Shown here: positions 22,174 to 32,109 of the stretch, piece after piece
Numbering within the stretch: position 1 is the stretch's first letter
Layout of the letters: the number at the start of each line of letters is the position of its first letter
DNA from: Chlorops oryzae
Taxonomy: Eukaryota > Arthropoda > Insecta > Diptera > Chloropidae
Direction: 5' to 3'
Length of the DNA stretch: 64,000 nucleotides
NCBI GenBank assembly: GCA_020466095.1
Contig: CM035806.1
Location: 133,996,573-134,060,572 of the forward strand
Notes under the pieces: model-generated
The model's input: only the letters and a program-made list of their open reading frames with translations
What the model was told of the DNA's origin: nothing
Databases searched by the model: none
Made by a program: the position numbers and the translations under genes

Positions 22174-24271
22174 CACAGGTATACAAGGTTTTGGACCAGA
22201 GAAACTGGATAGCGACCCTATAGGAATTTTTCGTGCTGATTCCGAATCTGGTACCCGTTTTTCTCTATCACGTCAAGTTTTTGAGAAATCGTTAAATAAC
22301 GGTTTTTGACATTTTTACCTATAGTCTATGTCAATAATGAGGTCGTAGACCCTATATGCCTTAACCGATTTCAAAGTTTTTGGTACTCATATGAAAGAGG
22401 AATGACAACGCAACATATCCTTTATACACAAATTTGGAATTGATTCAGTAACTTATAAGCTATAGGGCAAAAACGCGATGCTGATTTCCAATTTTTAGCG
22501 ATTTTGTTTAAAAATTGAAATTCAAATGGTTATAATTTCCGAACCAAGGCTGGTATTCCAGTCTTAATACTTTGAATGAAAGACAATCAATTGAAAAAGT
22601 TTTGAGCCTAAAACAAAAAAATCCGTTGCGTCGTTCTAATTTTATGAGGATTTTTGCTGAAAATGACAAAAACGAATTTTTATTTTGGTATATTCTTCGC
22701 TCGTTCATATGTATATTTCAGTTCGAATTGTGTATGTTGGTAAAACTGGCTTAAAAAACATAAAACTTAAATTCTATTTTAAACCTATCTTTAAAGCTAA
22801 AACCAATTTAAACTTTAAAAATGAACAGAATTTGAACTAGCTTTTGTATTGTTTACTATCTGTTTCGCGTATAAAGGACCAGCAATAGTCACTCAAGCAA
22901 TGCAATTAGGGTTTACAAAACATTGTTGCTTCCTTTGTCTATGGGATAGCCGCGCTACGGAGCATCACTACAAAAAGAAAAATTGGCCGACTCGCTTTCA
23001 ATATACGCCAGGGCAACAAAGTGTCTCCGCCATTCCACTTGTCGACCCCAACAACATTTTCCTACCTCCTTTACACATCAAGCTGGGTCTATTCAAAAAT
23101 TTCGTAAAGGCGCTGCAGCGAGATGGACCAGCCTTCCAATATTTGATTAAATTTTTTCCGAAAATTTCCTATGCCAAAATTAAAGAAGGTGTTTTTATTG
23201 GACCAGACATCAGAAAAATCATGCGTGATGAACACTTTTCGAAACATCTGTCACCTATAGAAGCAGCTGCTTGGTCATCATTTAAAGACGTTGTGGGAAA
23301 TTTTTTGGGAAATAAACAAAGCGACAACTACATAAAAATAGTTGGAGGACTCTTGAAAAATTATCGAAAAATGGGAGTTCGGATGTCACTAAAAATACAT
23401 TTTCTCCACTCACATTTGGATTTCTTCCCGAAAACTTGGGCAAAACTAGCGACGAACAAGGAGAGCGCATTCACCAGGACCTACAGAGGATTGAAAAAAA
23501 TTATAAGGGCTTTTGGGATGAAGGAATGTTGAGTGACTATTGCTGGTCCCTTATACGCGAAACAGATAGTAAACAATACAAAAGGCTCAGTTCAAATTCT
23601 GTTCATTTTTAAAGTTTAAATTGGTTTTAGCTTTAAAGATAGGTTTTAAAATAGAATTTAAGTTTTATGTTTTTTAAGCCAGTTTTACCAACATACACAA
23701 TTCGAACTGAAATATACATATGAACGAGCGAAGAATATACCAAAAATAAAAATTCGTTTTTGTCATTTTCAGCGAAAATCCTCATAAAATTAGAACGACC
23801 CACCGTTTTTTTTTTTGTTTTAGGCTCAAAACTTTTTCAATTGATTGTTCTTTCATTCAAAGTATTAAGACCTGGAATACCAGCCTTGGTTCGGAAATTA
23901 TAACCATTTGAATTTCAAGTTTTTAAACAAAATCGCTAAAAATTGGAAATCAGCATCGCGTTTTTTGCCCTATAGCTTCCAAGTTACTGAATCAATTCCA
24001 AATTTGTGTATAAAGGATATGTTGCGTTGTCATTCCTCTTTCATATGAGTACCAAAAACTTTGAAATCGGTTAAGGCATATAGGGTCTACGACCTCATTA
24101 TTGACATAGACTATAGGTAAAAATGTCAAAAACCGTTATTTAACGATTTCTCAAAAACTTGACGTGATAGAGAAAAACGGGTACCAGATTCGGAATCAGC
24201 ACGAAAAATTCCTATAGGGTCGCTATCCAGTTTTTCTGGTCCAAAAGTTGGCCTTTATTTGTAAACTTGTG
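22174..24271. mobile_element. Foldback element 2 with captured coding segment
   Basis: Inverted arms at about 22174-22895 and 23528-24271 enclose a unique middle. The ends are CACAGGT and ACTTGTG, flanked by TAA. The right arm includes the 3' end of the middle ORF. The left arm carries that same coding tail in antisense, so the left arm looks like an inverted copy of the element's own 3' end. A 3-bp duplication and CAC..GTG ends recall CACTA-type or Harbinger-type insertion, but the superfamily is not settled. Confidence 0.9.
22894..23612 (+). pseudogene. Truncated, frameshifted copy of a multicopy insect protein of unknown function
   Basis: The protein-like region starts after the left arm with ...QAMQLGFTKHCCFLCLWDSR and runs through PLHIKLGLFKNFVKAL and FLHSHLDFFP. 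A one-base loss near 23430 then shifts frame, and the homologous reading continues as ENLGKTSDEQGERIHQDL and DYCWSLIRET to a TAA at 23610. From memory this resembles a family present in many copies in insects and other arthropods with a conserved CxxC-WDSR segment and a FHSHLDFFPENLG-like motif, possibly of transposon origin; I cannot name it. The N-terminal part of the family is missing. The first ~15 residues of the open frame come from the antisense arm. Confidence 0.6.
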
Positions 24272-24508
24272 TAATGATATAAGTGTTATAGTATCTCTAT
24301 CTGTGATATTCACGCTCGAAAATCTCCACTACTCCTTCTACTCTTTCCCACTGTGCAGCGCATTTTGTACAATGCTACATACATATTATATATACGTACA
24401 CAAAGTTCCGCGAGACTTTGCTTAGCGCAGCCGACTTTATCGCTCTGGCATTTCTTCAAGATTTTGAAACTTTGAACGATTTGAGGAATCATCGAACGTT
24501 ATGGGATC

Positions 24509-26931
24509 CGAAAATCGTATCTTTTCTGAGATTTCAGAGTGGCAAAGGGAAATCTGTTTTGAGATATTTCTCAGAAGTTCCTGAAAAAAAAAAAAATTGC
24601 ACACACAACGAACCCTCATCGCTGCTTGGTACTGAAAAGCTTTAGAATGAAAGAAAAAAAAAAACAAAATTTGAATTCAAAGAAAATAAGTAGCTGCTCG
24701 TTTATATGTATGTATTGCATAAAAACGAAACCACGCATAGTGGAAAGAAGGATTTCAGCGGAAAAAATGGATTTCATCTGAGAGAGCGATATCTAAATAA
24801 GAAATATCCACATTTGTTTTTTCAAAAAACGTTTTTTTTTTCACCTAAAAAACTGAGATCAAAATAGAAAAATTTGTTTCTTCGATAATTGGCAAGAAAG
24901 AAAATGTTGTCAAATTGGATTGAAAATATTCCATTTTTATGTCAAAAATGATTGTGAATATGATTGAATATTTGGGGGCAAAAAGCATTGCATATGTTAG
25001 GGCAACTTGTAAGTTCTGATCCTTATGAAACGTCTATAAGATGCCAAGCCAACAAAAATACTTTCGAATCAGAGTCCATTGTTAAGGAAATGATAGCTGA
25101 AATACCTGAGCTGTGAAAAAAATTGGCATGGATCCAGGAGAGGTACATCGAGGGACTGCCAGATTTTAACCATTCCTTGCGCTCGTTTATTTCTTAGCAT
25201 AGATATTATTCTGACAAAGTTCAATAGATATACATAAATCGGTTGAGTTTTAGATGTAACTGCTATACAAAACTACAAGCAGTGGTCTATAGGGGGTACC
25301 CCAAAGGGTGGACCGATTTGGATGAATTTTGGTTTATATCTCAATTACTTCAATTAAAGCATATAGACCGATCCTGCTTTTTTTTCGACAAGATGTATTG
25401 AGCGATTCTACTGTTCGACGCAAGGGAATGGCAGGCGAAACCGAATAAGAATATAAATTGAAAGCAAATTGTGAAACCGGAAACAGATATATTGCAACGG
25501 CGAGTGAGTGAGTATTATCTGCATGGGCATGTAAGCGCGTCTGTGTTTGTGTGTCATGTGTCATGTGCTATGCGAATATAAAGTGACAGTGTTATATGTG
25601 TCAGTATCATATGTTTGCCAGCGAGTCAATTTTTTTTTTTTGCGGTTAGGGCTCGATATAAGAATCCTGGTGTGAACATACACATATTTTATTAATATCA
25701 ATTAAGCTATTTTGACAAAAATCTCGGAAAGTGAGAAATAAAGCCATAAAAATCAAAAGTGGTTATGAGTATATTTGCGAAGGTGGAAAATATTACTTTT
25801 TATACCCGACACACTCTGTGTCGAGGGTATAATGCGTTTGTGTGGTTGTGTGTAACACCCAGAACCAGTCGAGATATACCATACAAAATATATATAGAAA
25901 TGATCAGCGTCACCAGGAGATTCGATTTAGCCATGTCCGTCCGTCCGTCCGTCTGTCCGTCTGTCTGTCTGTCTGTTTGTATACAGTTTTCTTATCGAAG
26001 GAGTTGAGCTAAATCGAATTTTGTTGAGACATTCCACTGAAACTTAGGATTTGAGCGTATATTAAGGCCTCCAATTAGAAAACAAATAATTTGGTAAAGT
26101 GGGCGTGGAAAAAGGGCGGTTTTCATAAACAAATTCAACAAAAGTCGGTATATGGGGCCCCCTATGGCCTTAAACACCTCTTGATATTATAAATTATTTG
26201 AAGATGTGTGTCTGTGTCGGGTATTTTATTGTCAGGCTCGCCTCCATGCGCAATCTTCATAAATTGGGTTAGAAACCTGAAACTTTGCTTGAACACCTCT
26301 ATAATTATGGCTAACTTATTGACAATACACCAAAGTTAAAATTAAAAAAAAAAATTCACTTTAATCGAAGGTGTAATTTGTCGTATGTGATATGGGCAAT
26401 TCAACTGAGGAGTTAGCAAACGCCACATACGATCAATTGTGTCCCTGTCTTAAATGGCCTAGAAAATAAAAAGTATGTAATATACAACATTCATATAAAC
26501 TGCATTCAAAAATACACGTATCACTCTATATCTCGACGAAAAATTTAAAAAATCTACTGTACAGATTTTAAGTAATTATCTCTTAAACTTCAAAGACGAT
26601 TTCCCAAAACCTCGAAATTTCTACATACGACACAGTTTTTCTCAGGGAACGATATATATATATATATATGCGAAATAATAAATAAATATAAATAAATGTC
26701 AAATAATGATATAAGTGTTATAGTATCTCTATCTGTGATATTCACGCTCGAAAATCTGCACTACTCTTTCCCACTGTGCAGCGCATTTTGTACAATACTG
26801 CATACATATTATACGTACACAAGGTTACGCGAGACTTTGCTTAGCGCAGCCGACTTCATCGCTCTGGCATTTCTTCAAGATTTTGAAACTTTGAACGATT
26901 TGAGGAACCATCGAACGTTATGGGATCCGAA
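24509..26931 (+). repeat. Tandem segmental duplication, copy B (holds empty sites)
   Basis: Same order as copy A but without the 18240-19046 segment (the junction is CGAGTCAA directly to the T run at about 25628), without both foldback elements and with a shortened Helentron. Its end (GGGATCCGAACC) gives the original right flank. It also contains dispersed repeat G (about 24950-25420). Confidence 0.9.
25799..26246 (+). mobile_element. Helentron family A, copy 4 (internally shortened)
   Basis: Paralogue of copy 3. The 5' hairpin, core and GTCY tract (about 25937-25975) are nearly identical to copy 3. About 400 bp is missing after GGAGTTGAGCTA. The next ~90 bp (about 26011-26100) resembles the copy at 47.8-48.7 kb, not copy 3; identity to copy 3 then resumes to the same truncated 3' end. 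Confidence 0.85.
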
Positions 26932-27734
26932 CCAAACTTAATACTTGGTTGATTGGGACCAAAATATTGTATAATCTCCCCAAGCGATCATCATTTGAAA
27001 GATTTTTTCTTTGCAGTTCGTGTCTTAAGTTTTTACGCTGTTTATTATAGAAATGCTTGCGTAAGGACTTAAGACGCGAACTTGACAACTTCGCTTGGCG
27101 CCGCCGACTTTATCGCTCTGGCAGCAAGACTTCGCCACCTCCCACAGGTGGCAGCAAATGATTTTTCGCATGGTTATCCACTTCTCTACCACCTTGCAAA
27201 AGGGCAACCGCTCCGCAAATCGCTCATTTTTGTCACTTTTTTCACCCAATGGGGGTCGATTTTCGCCCCCTTTGCCACCTCTCTGAGGTGGCAGCAAACG
27301 ATTCTTGTGATGTACGAGTAAAACTCCCTACTTTAAGATATACTTCAAATGCTCCGCTTATGAGGAGGTTAAAACACGTGCTAGCTCCCGCACTATAGCA
27401 TTCGTACGCCTTTTTATGCTCATAACTTAAAGAGGATTTTTTCCGATCTGATACATCTAACGGATGCTTGCACTTATTTCCTTTTCCAGTTTAATTAGTA
27501 TGCTGAAAATGCATTCCCGAACCTTTCAGTTAATTTTTACGAATCGAAAACTATAAAAAACCGTTCCAATTGCGACTCGAAATAAGCGATCGCATCGCAA
27601 TACAAAGCAAGGCCAAAGGATAGGAATAGCTGCAGAGGGGTGCTGAGATCACATATTCACACTTTAAGAGGAGCATACGCGAATCCGGAAAGGGGCTAAA
27701 CAACGGTTAAGGAGAAGAAGAAGAGGAAGAACAT
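26932..27734. other. No gene; several short hairpins
   Basis: An inverted repeat AGTTCGTGTCTTAAG...CTTAAGACGCGAACT has arms at 27015-27038 and 27059-27082. Two stem-loops with GCCACCTC...GAGGTGGC-type stems lie at about 27132-27152 and 27269-27291, each followed by AGCAAAYGATT. A third partial copy of the GCCGACTTTATCGCTCTGGCA phrase (also at about 24428 and 26848) lies at 27101. No coding is supported. Confidence 0.55.
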
Positions 27735-27751
27735 TTTGCTCTCTCCATGAC

Positions 27752-27757
27752 TTTATT
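27752..27757 (-). other. Polyadenylation signal AATAAA
   Basis: TTTATT on the plus strand is AATAAA for the minus-strand gene, ~115 nt after its stop codon. That is a normal 3' UTR length for small insect secreted-protein genes. Confidence 0.7.
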
Positions 27758-27871
27758 ACCGCTTTGAATCATGTTTGTTACAAACAAGTGGAAACATGGA
27801 AATCAGAGGTTCAGAGGTTCAGGTACATCAAGCAGAATTTGAGTTTTGATGGCCATCGGTCACCGTCGATC

Positions 27872-28175
27872 CTAGCGACGTAAGATGTATGCTGCTCCGA
27901 AAGGATATGAGTAGTATGGCGAATACGCATAGTACGGAGCAGCAGCGGCGTATGTGGCGGGAGCTGCGACTACAGCCGGTGCCGCGGCAGCGACTACGGG
28001 CGCTGCATAGCCAACAGGCGCAGCCAGTATTTGCGGCTTTGCGATAGCGCACGCAAAAAGAGCAAATAGGCAGACCACAAACTGCAAGAAAAATTCCATT
28101 TCAATATGGTACGCGTAGACGAACATGCGTTTTTGCTTTTCTATACACTTTAAGGCGGCTTACCAATTTAGACAT
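27872..28175 (-). CDS. Small secreted Ala/Pro/Tyr-rich protein, cuticle-type (2 coding exons)
   Basis: Two exons: ATG-TCT-AAA-TTG at 28164-28175, an 82-bp GT-AG intron at 28082-28163 (GTAAGC...TTCTTGCAG), then exon 2 at 27872-28081 ending in TAG. The 73-residue product begins MSKLFVVCLFALFACAIA|KPQ, a standard signal peptide with cleavage likely after residue 18. The mature part is Ala/Pro/Val repeats (AAPVGYAAPVV) followed by a Tyr-rich stretch (APYYAYSPYYSYP) and ends AYILRR. This fits the many small low-complexity cuticular or NPLP-like secreted proteins of flies; the exact family is not assigned. The continuous frame that begins inside the intron (28126) is rejected as the start because splicing restores a perfect signal peptide. 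A TATA box upstream and AATAAA downstream fit the model. Confidence 0.8.
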
Positions 28176-28274
28176 TTTTTCCTGGTAGGCGCAAATCTTT
28201 CTCGACTGGAAGGAAGTTGATTACGCAGCACTGATGAGCTGACGATTGATTATTGAACTTCAGATGTCAACTGT

Positions 28275-28281
28275 TTTTATA
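28275..28281 (-). promoter_or_regulatory. TATA box of the cuticle-type gene
   Basis: TATAAAA reads on the minus strand. An initiator-like TCAATC lies ~34 nt downstream (start near 28247), giving a ~70-nt 5' leader before AAAAAATG. A perfect TCAGT initiator also occurs at 28230-28234 but is far for this TATA box. Confidence 0.65.
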
Positions 28282-28734
28282 GTATCCCTACACACAGCCG
28301 GCCATGAGCGGCTCGCTATGGCACGGCACGGCAGGCAAGGCAAGGCACGGCACGATTCAATGACCATACATAATTATTTACTTTTAATCACAAATTTGAT
28401 TTATATTCAAAGCCAAACTAATTGCGATCAAATTTTGTGCTTGTTACTTGTTACAAAAATGTTATTCTAAATTTTAATGGAAATGAATGCGTGTTCTGCG
28501 CTTTATGAGCACGTACTCGAGCTTTTCGACGTGGCTTGATTTTAAAATGATCGATTTTCATTCATGAATCCGAATGCATGGCAATGATTCCCCGGATTTC
28601 GGTTTCTCAATGAAGCGGTTCCCTCAGGCTTTTGGTCAACTGGACGGCCTTAAAAATCAGAAATCGGGTAAACTGAAATCAATTTTACAGATTTCGGCGG
28701 CTCTAAAAATTTTGATTGCCATTCTCAGCTATGC
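28282..28734. other. No gene; short GGCAC/GGCAA repeats
   Basis: Region upstream of the cuticle-type gene. About 28319-28354 repeats GGCACGGCA/GGCAAGGCA. Any enhancer of the gene would lie here, but no motif is secure. Confidence 0.5.
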
Positions 28735-29080
28735 AGTATGAAGTATGTAGAAGACGGTATGAAGACTGACAGACGGACGGACGTGTCCAAATCGAATCTC
28801 CTGGTGATGCTGGTCATTTCTATATACATTTTGTATGGTCTATCTCGACTGGTTCTGGGTGTTACACACAACTACATAAATGCAATATGGGCGGTTTTCA
28901 TAAATCAATTGAACAAAATACGGTATATGGGCCCCTTATGGCATAAAAAATCTCTTGAATATTCTTTTTTAATGGTCCTGTCTTTTGGGCATTTTTTGAA
29001 AATTATTTAAACATGTGTGTCTGTGTCGGATATGTATTTTATTGTCCGGCTCGGCTGGCTATAACAGCCTTACTCTTTTC
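28735..29080. mobile_element. Helentron family A, copy 5 (rearranged)
   Basis: 28765-28890 is the core and 5' part in minus orientation (GACGGACGGACGTGTCC...CATTTCTATATA...TGCAATAT). It is joined directly to a plus-oriented 3' part (GGGCGGTTTTCATAAA...GTGTCGGATAT, hairpin-like GTCCGGCTCGGCTGGC, CCTTACTC). Two pieces of opposite polarity are fused. Confidence 0.75.
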
Positions 29081-30170
29081 ATATATCACGCAGTAAAGGG
29101 TAAAAAGAGCCAGCAATTAAAAAAATTCGTTCACAATTATAAAATATTAAATGGCAAAAGGTTAATAAAAATATGTACGGCGAAATAATATTTCATGCCG
29201 AAAAGGGTTAATAAACCATCTACTACGAAAAAAATTGTCCATCTCATTTAATATATAATGCAGTAAAGGGTTAAATTCTTTAGAAATTCCACAGTCTCAA
29301 TGTCAATGTTGAGCTATCTTTTGAAAAATGGCCTGAAATCAGCTGTTTTCGGATTTAGTTTGCTTGAAAAATGTCCACATTGGTTTTTCATTGCGAAGTC
29401 AAGCTAAAAAGTTGGATGCAACCCTGCGCGCTAACACTCTTCTTGGAATTAATTTTTTTTTTTTTTGTATGTTTTTCATACCGGCACTTAACTTATGAAG
29501 GTACTATGTTATATTTAAGTATAAAGGCTAAGTCTTTAAAACTACATTTCTTTGGAGGTTTGCTTGGTTTTTTCGAACTGTATCCCATGAATGACTTCAA
29601 AATTGAAAGGCAATGGGAAATGTTATAGAAAATTGATCGAATTCTGGAAAGACTCTCGTTCAAATCAATCGCAATCGTACTACCTTCAGATATGACAGAG
29701 GTTTGCCTACTAAACTGAAAAGGGTTCGCCGCATTGAAAACAAAAACTCCTTCCGGAAGACCGAAGAAGCAAAGAAAAATTTGAATGTGAACCACCATTA
29801 AAAGCTCGTTTCGGAAGTAACACAAACACACGGAACATACCCCGGCCACATTCTTACCATTTTATGATGATCCGTTCCAGAAACTCAAGCCAAATTTATG
29901 CAAAAAATTCATACTCTGTTTATAATTTATTAAATTTAATACTTGCATTTTTTGCTTCTCGTTTTCCAGACAGTCGACTTCAAGTTGAATGTTTTTCGTC
30001 GAGATTTATTTACAAAACATGCCAGTCAATATCATAAGCACTCACTGGATGTCACTTCGTTAGGGAACGTGACGTACATAACAAGCGAACAGTAACATTG
30101 AACGCTCCAAAGTCTTCGTACACTTCGCCTATGCGATATACATACAAAAATTTGGTATAAATACACACAC
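29081..30170. other. No gene seen
   Basis: AT-rich sequence in which GCAGTAAAGGGT recurs at about 29091 and 29263. Frames at 29371-29849 lack recognisable protein features. Confidence 0.5.
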
Positions 30171-30203
30171 ATACGCATATATATATATATATATATATAT
30201 ATA
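30164..30203. repeat. (CA)n(TA)n microsatellite
   Basis: ACACACACATACG is followed by a TA run ending at the left end of the D-family element. Confidence 0.85.
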
Positions 30204-30581
30204 CCCAGCGGGAAATTTTCTCATAAAGGACCAATTCATTAATTTTTTCATCAAGGATATCAAGGCGAAAATTTGAGTACTCTCAATTGCAGTGGCATTG
30301 CCATCGAGAGAAGGTTCTCTTTGTCGCAATTGTAATGGCAATATCATCGAGAGGATATGTTAGTCATCGCAACTCCAATGGCATTGTCATCGATAGAGGT
30401 ATCGACACGATGGAGTATATTTACTCCAAATTCGATTACCAATTCGTGACATGTACTCAGATGACGGCCAATGCCGCTTGTGTGTAAATTTCATTAGAAA
30501 ATTGGTGTATAATCAGGAGGAGTTGCGGCTCTGTGTCATGCTGCAATCATTGATTGTTTCAACGGGACATTTCCGGCTGGG
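30204..30581. mobile_element. D-family TIR element, copy 3
   Basis: The ends CCCAGCGGGAAAT and the inverse of CCCAGCCGGAAATGTC match the ends at 37773-38288 and 49699-50287. Inside are three direct 43-bp repeats starting at 30284, 30327 and 30370, each reading CAAYTSYARTGGCAWTRYCATCGA. No tRNA-like segment was seen in this copy. Confidence 0.65.
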
Positions 30582-30618
30582 TATCTACACATGCATATAA
30601 ATTCTATATGTGCATATA

Positions 30619-30962
30619 CAGGGTGTCCAAGAAATTTTCTGCATTATTTTAATAGGCGATAGCTTGAGTCAAGAGCTGTATTTTTTGTTTTCGGACCACT
30701 AGTCCAAAAGGTACCGTTTTTGAGTTATAGCACTTTAAAAGAGGACCCATTTTGTATAGAAAACAGAAACATTTTTTAAAGATTTCAAAGTATTTTTTAT
30801 AAGTATTTAAAAAGCCATACAAAATTCATCCTCGAAAATCAAACTCAATAGCGGTACCTTTTGGACTGGGGGTCCAAAAAAAAAAAAAAAAAAAAATACA
30901 TATAGCTCTTTACACTAGCTGTCGCGTATTCAAATAATGCAGAAAATTCCATGGAGACCCTG
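30619..30962. mobile_element. 344-bp MITE, TA target site
   Basis: Imperfect ~44-bp TIRs begin CAGGGTGTCC and CAGGGTCTCC, both reading inward through AATTTTCTGCATTATT. TA flanks both sides (30617-30618, 30963-30964). A second inner inverted pair CCAAAAGGTACCG/CGGTACCTTTTGG lies at about 30708 and 30853. This is a Tc1/mariner-type non-autonomous element by target site and size. Confidence 0.85.
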
Positions 30963-30964
30963 TA

Positions 30965-31573
30965 TATACATATGTTTATACATATATGTATTTATACAAA
31001 ATTGTAGATCGGGTATGTATTTTTATGGTATTAAAGCGTTTTTAGCCTACTATATATTGGTATAGGTCGGAGGAAATCGTGTTTCCTGATGTCATGGAGC
31101 AGCAACTAAGAGTTCAGCACATAAATTTGTATAATATAATTCAATATGTTCGCGTATTAAATACATACATATGTTTGTATTTTTGTACTTGATTACATTT
31201 TTGGTAACGCTCGAAGCTCAAATTTAATGAACTGAAAATTGTTTTCAAAATTTTTTCTTACAAACTTTTTACGCGTTTAGTTCGAAATATGTGGAGGCTC
31301 AGAAGCATGACTATGAAAAGAGTCCGAAATATGTAGAAAAAAGATATTGAAATATTTAACCCCGAAATGATTCCCAAATATGTGGGAAATAAGATAGGTA
31401 TTTCGAATATATGAAAATAAACCCTGCAGTAAATGGGACCGATCCAAGGTCGACCGCAGGCCGGTCCTAAAGACGTCAGGACCGATCGCTTTTCCATACA
31501 TTCAACTCAAGCCTTTTAACATAGGCCCCTTGTCAAAGCGTTTGGGGTTGGTTGCGGGTGAGTCCCTTTGTCT
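30965..31573. other. No feature seen
   Basis: AT-rich DNA. Short frames at 31258-31501 show no known protein. Confidence 0.5.
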
Positions 31574-31582
31574 GAACTCACC

Positions 31583-31775
31583 CATGATACAAAAAAAGTA
31601 AGATAGCGCCACTACAGGCCTGTGACGTAGAAATCTTAAAAAAGAGAATCGTTGTGTGGTTTTGCATGTTTGGCCTGACGTCACAGTCTTGCTTTTGCTT
31701 GGGGAACAACAACAATTCGAATGCTACAAAATAGCGGTACTCGAAGTGGCGATATCTTGCTCTCTTTGTATCATG
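31583..31775. mobile_element. 193-bp MITE with 9-bp target duplication (Mutator-like)
   Basis: TIRs of ~30 bp begin CATGATACAAA and include AAGATAKCGCCACT. The element is flanked by perfect 9-bp direct repeats GAACTCACC (31574-31582, 31776-31784). A 9-bp duplication points to the Mutator superfamily. Confidence 0.75.
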
Positions 31776-31784
31776 GAACTCACC

Positions 31785-32109
31785 CATCAACGTTCATTTT
31801 GCAACTAGACCAGGTTGAGTCCGATAGATGTTCGGCCTAACCGGTCGCATTTCATATAAATTTGGGGTCGGTCCTAAATTGACTCACCTAGGTCCTGTCT
31901 GTGTTGCATCGAAACCATTACATTACTACAGGAAAGGAACACCCATTCGACTCAACATCTTTAAAAATATTGACATTTATGTATATTTTCAGGGCTATTT
32001 AAATATTTGTGGTTGTCCTGGCGATAATTGAAGACTTGTTTTTAATATTTGCGTAATATTTCAAATTAATTTAAAAATCAGCCGTCAAGGAGTAGCTTCA
32101 GTCTGAAAA
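31785..32109. other. No feature seen
   Basis: No gene or repeat is supported. Confidence 0.5.

Larger units (their letters stand above)
17124..24508 (+). repeat. Tandem segmental duplication, copy A
   Basis: It starts at CGAA|AATCGTATC after AAGT and ends at GGGATC, where copy B begins. Copy A carries about 800 bp absent from copy B (18240-19046), a longer Helentron A (19224-20095) and two foldback insertions (20524-22077 and 22174-24271). Where the copies align (for example 17126-18239 with 24511-25628) I count only a handful of differences per kb, so the duplication is young. A 4-bp microhomology CGAA lies at 17124, 24509 and 26928. Confidence 0.9.

Noticed and set aside
22849..22893. Start codon of the foldback 2 frame (MFTICFAYKGP)
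   Set aside because: These first residues are antisense to the 3' coding tail and belong to the left arm, so they are not a true N-terminus.
28082..28126. In-intron ATG as start of the cuticle-type protein (84 aa)
   Set aside because: It lacks a leading signal peptide; splicing from the upstream 12-nt exon gives a standard one with good GT-AG sites.
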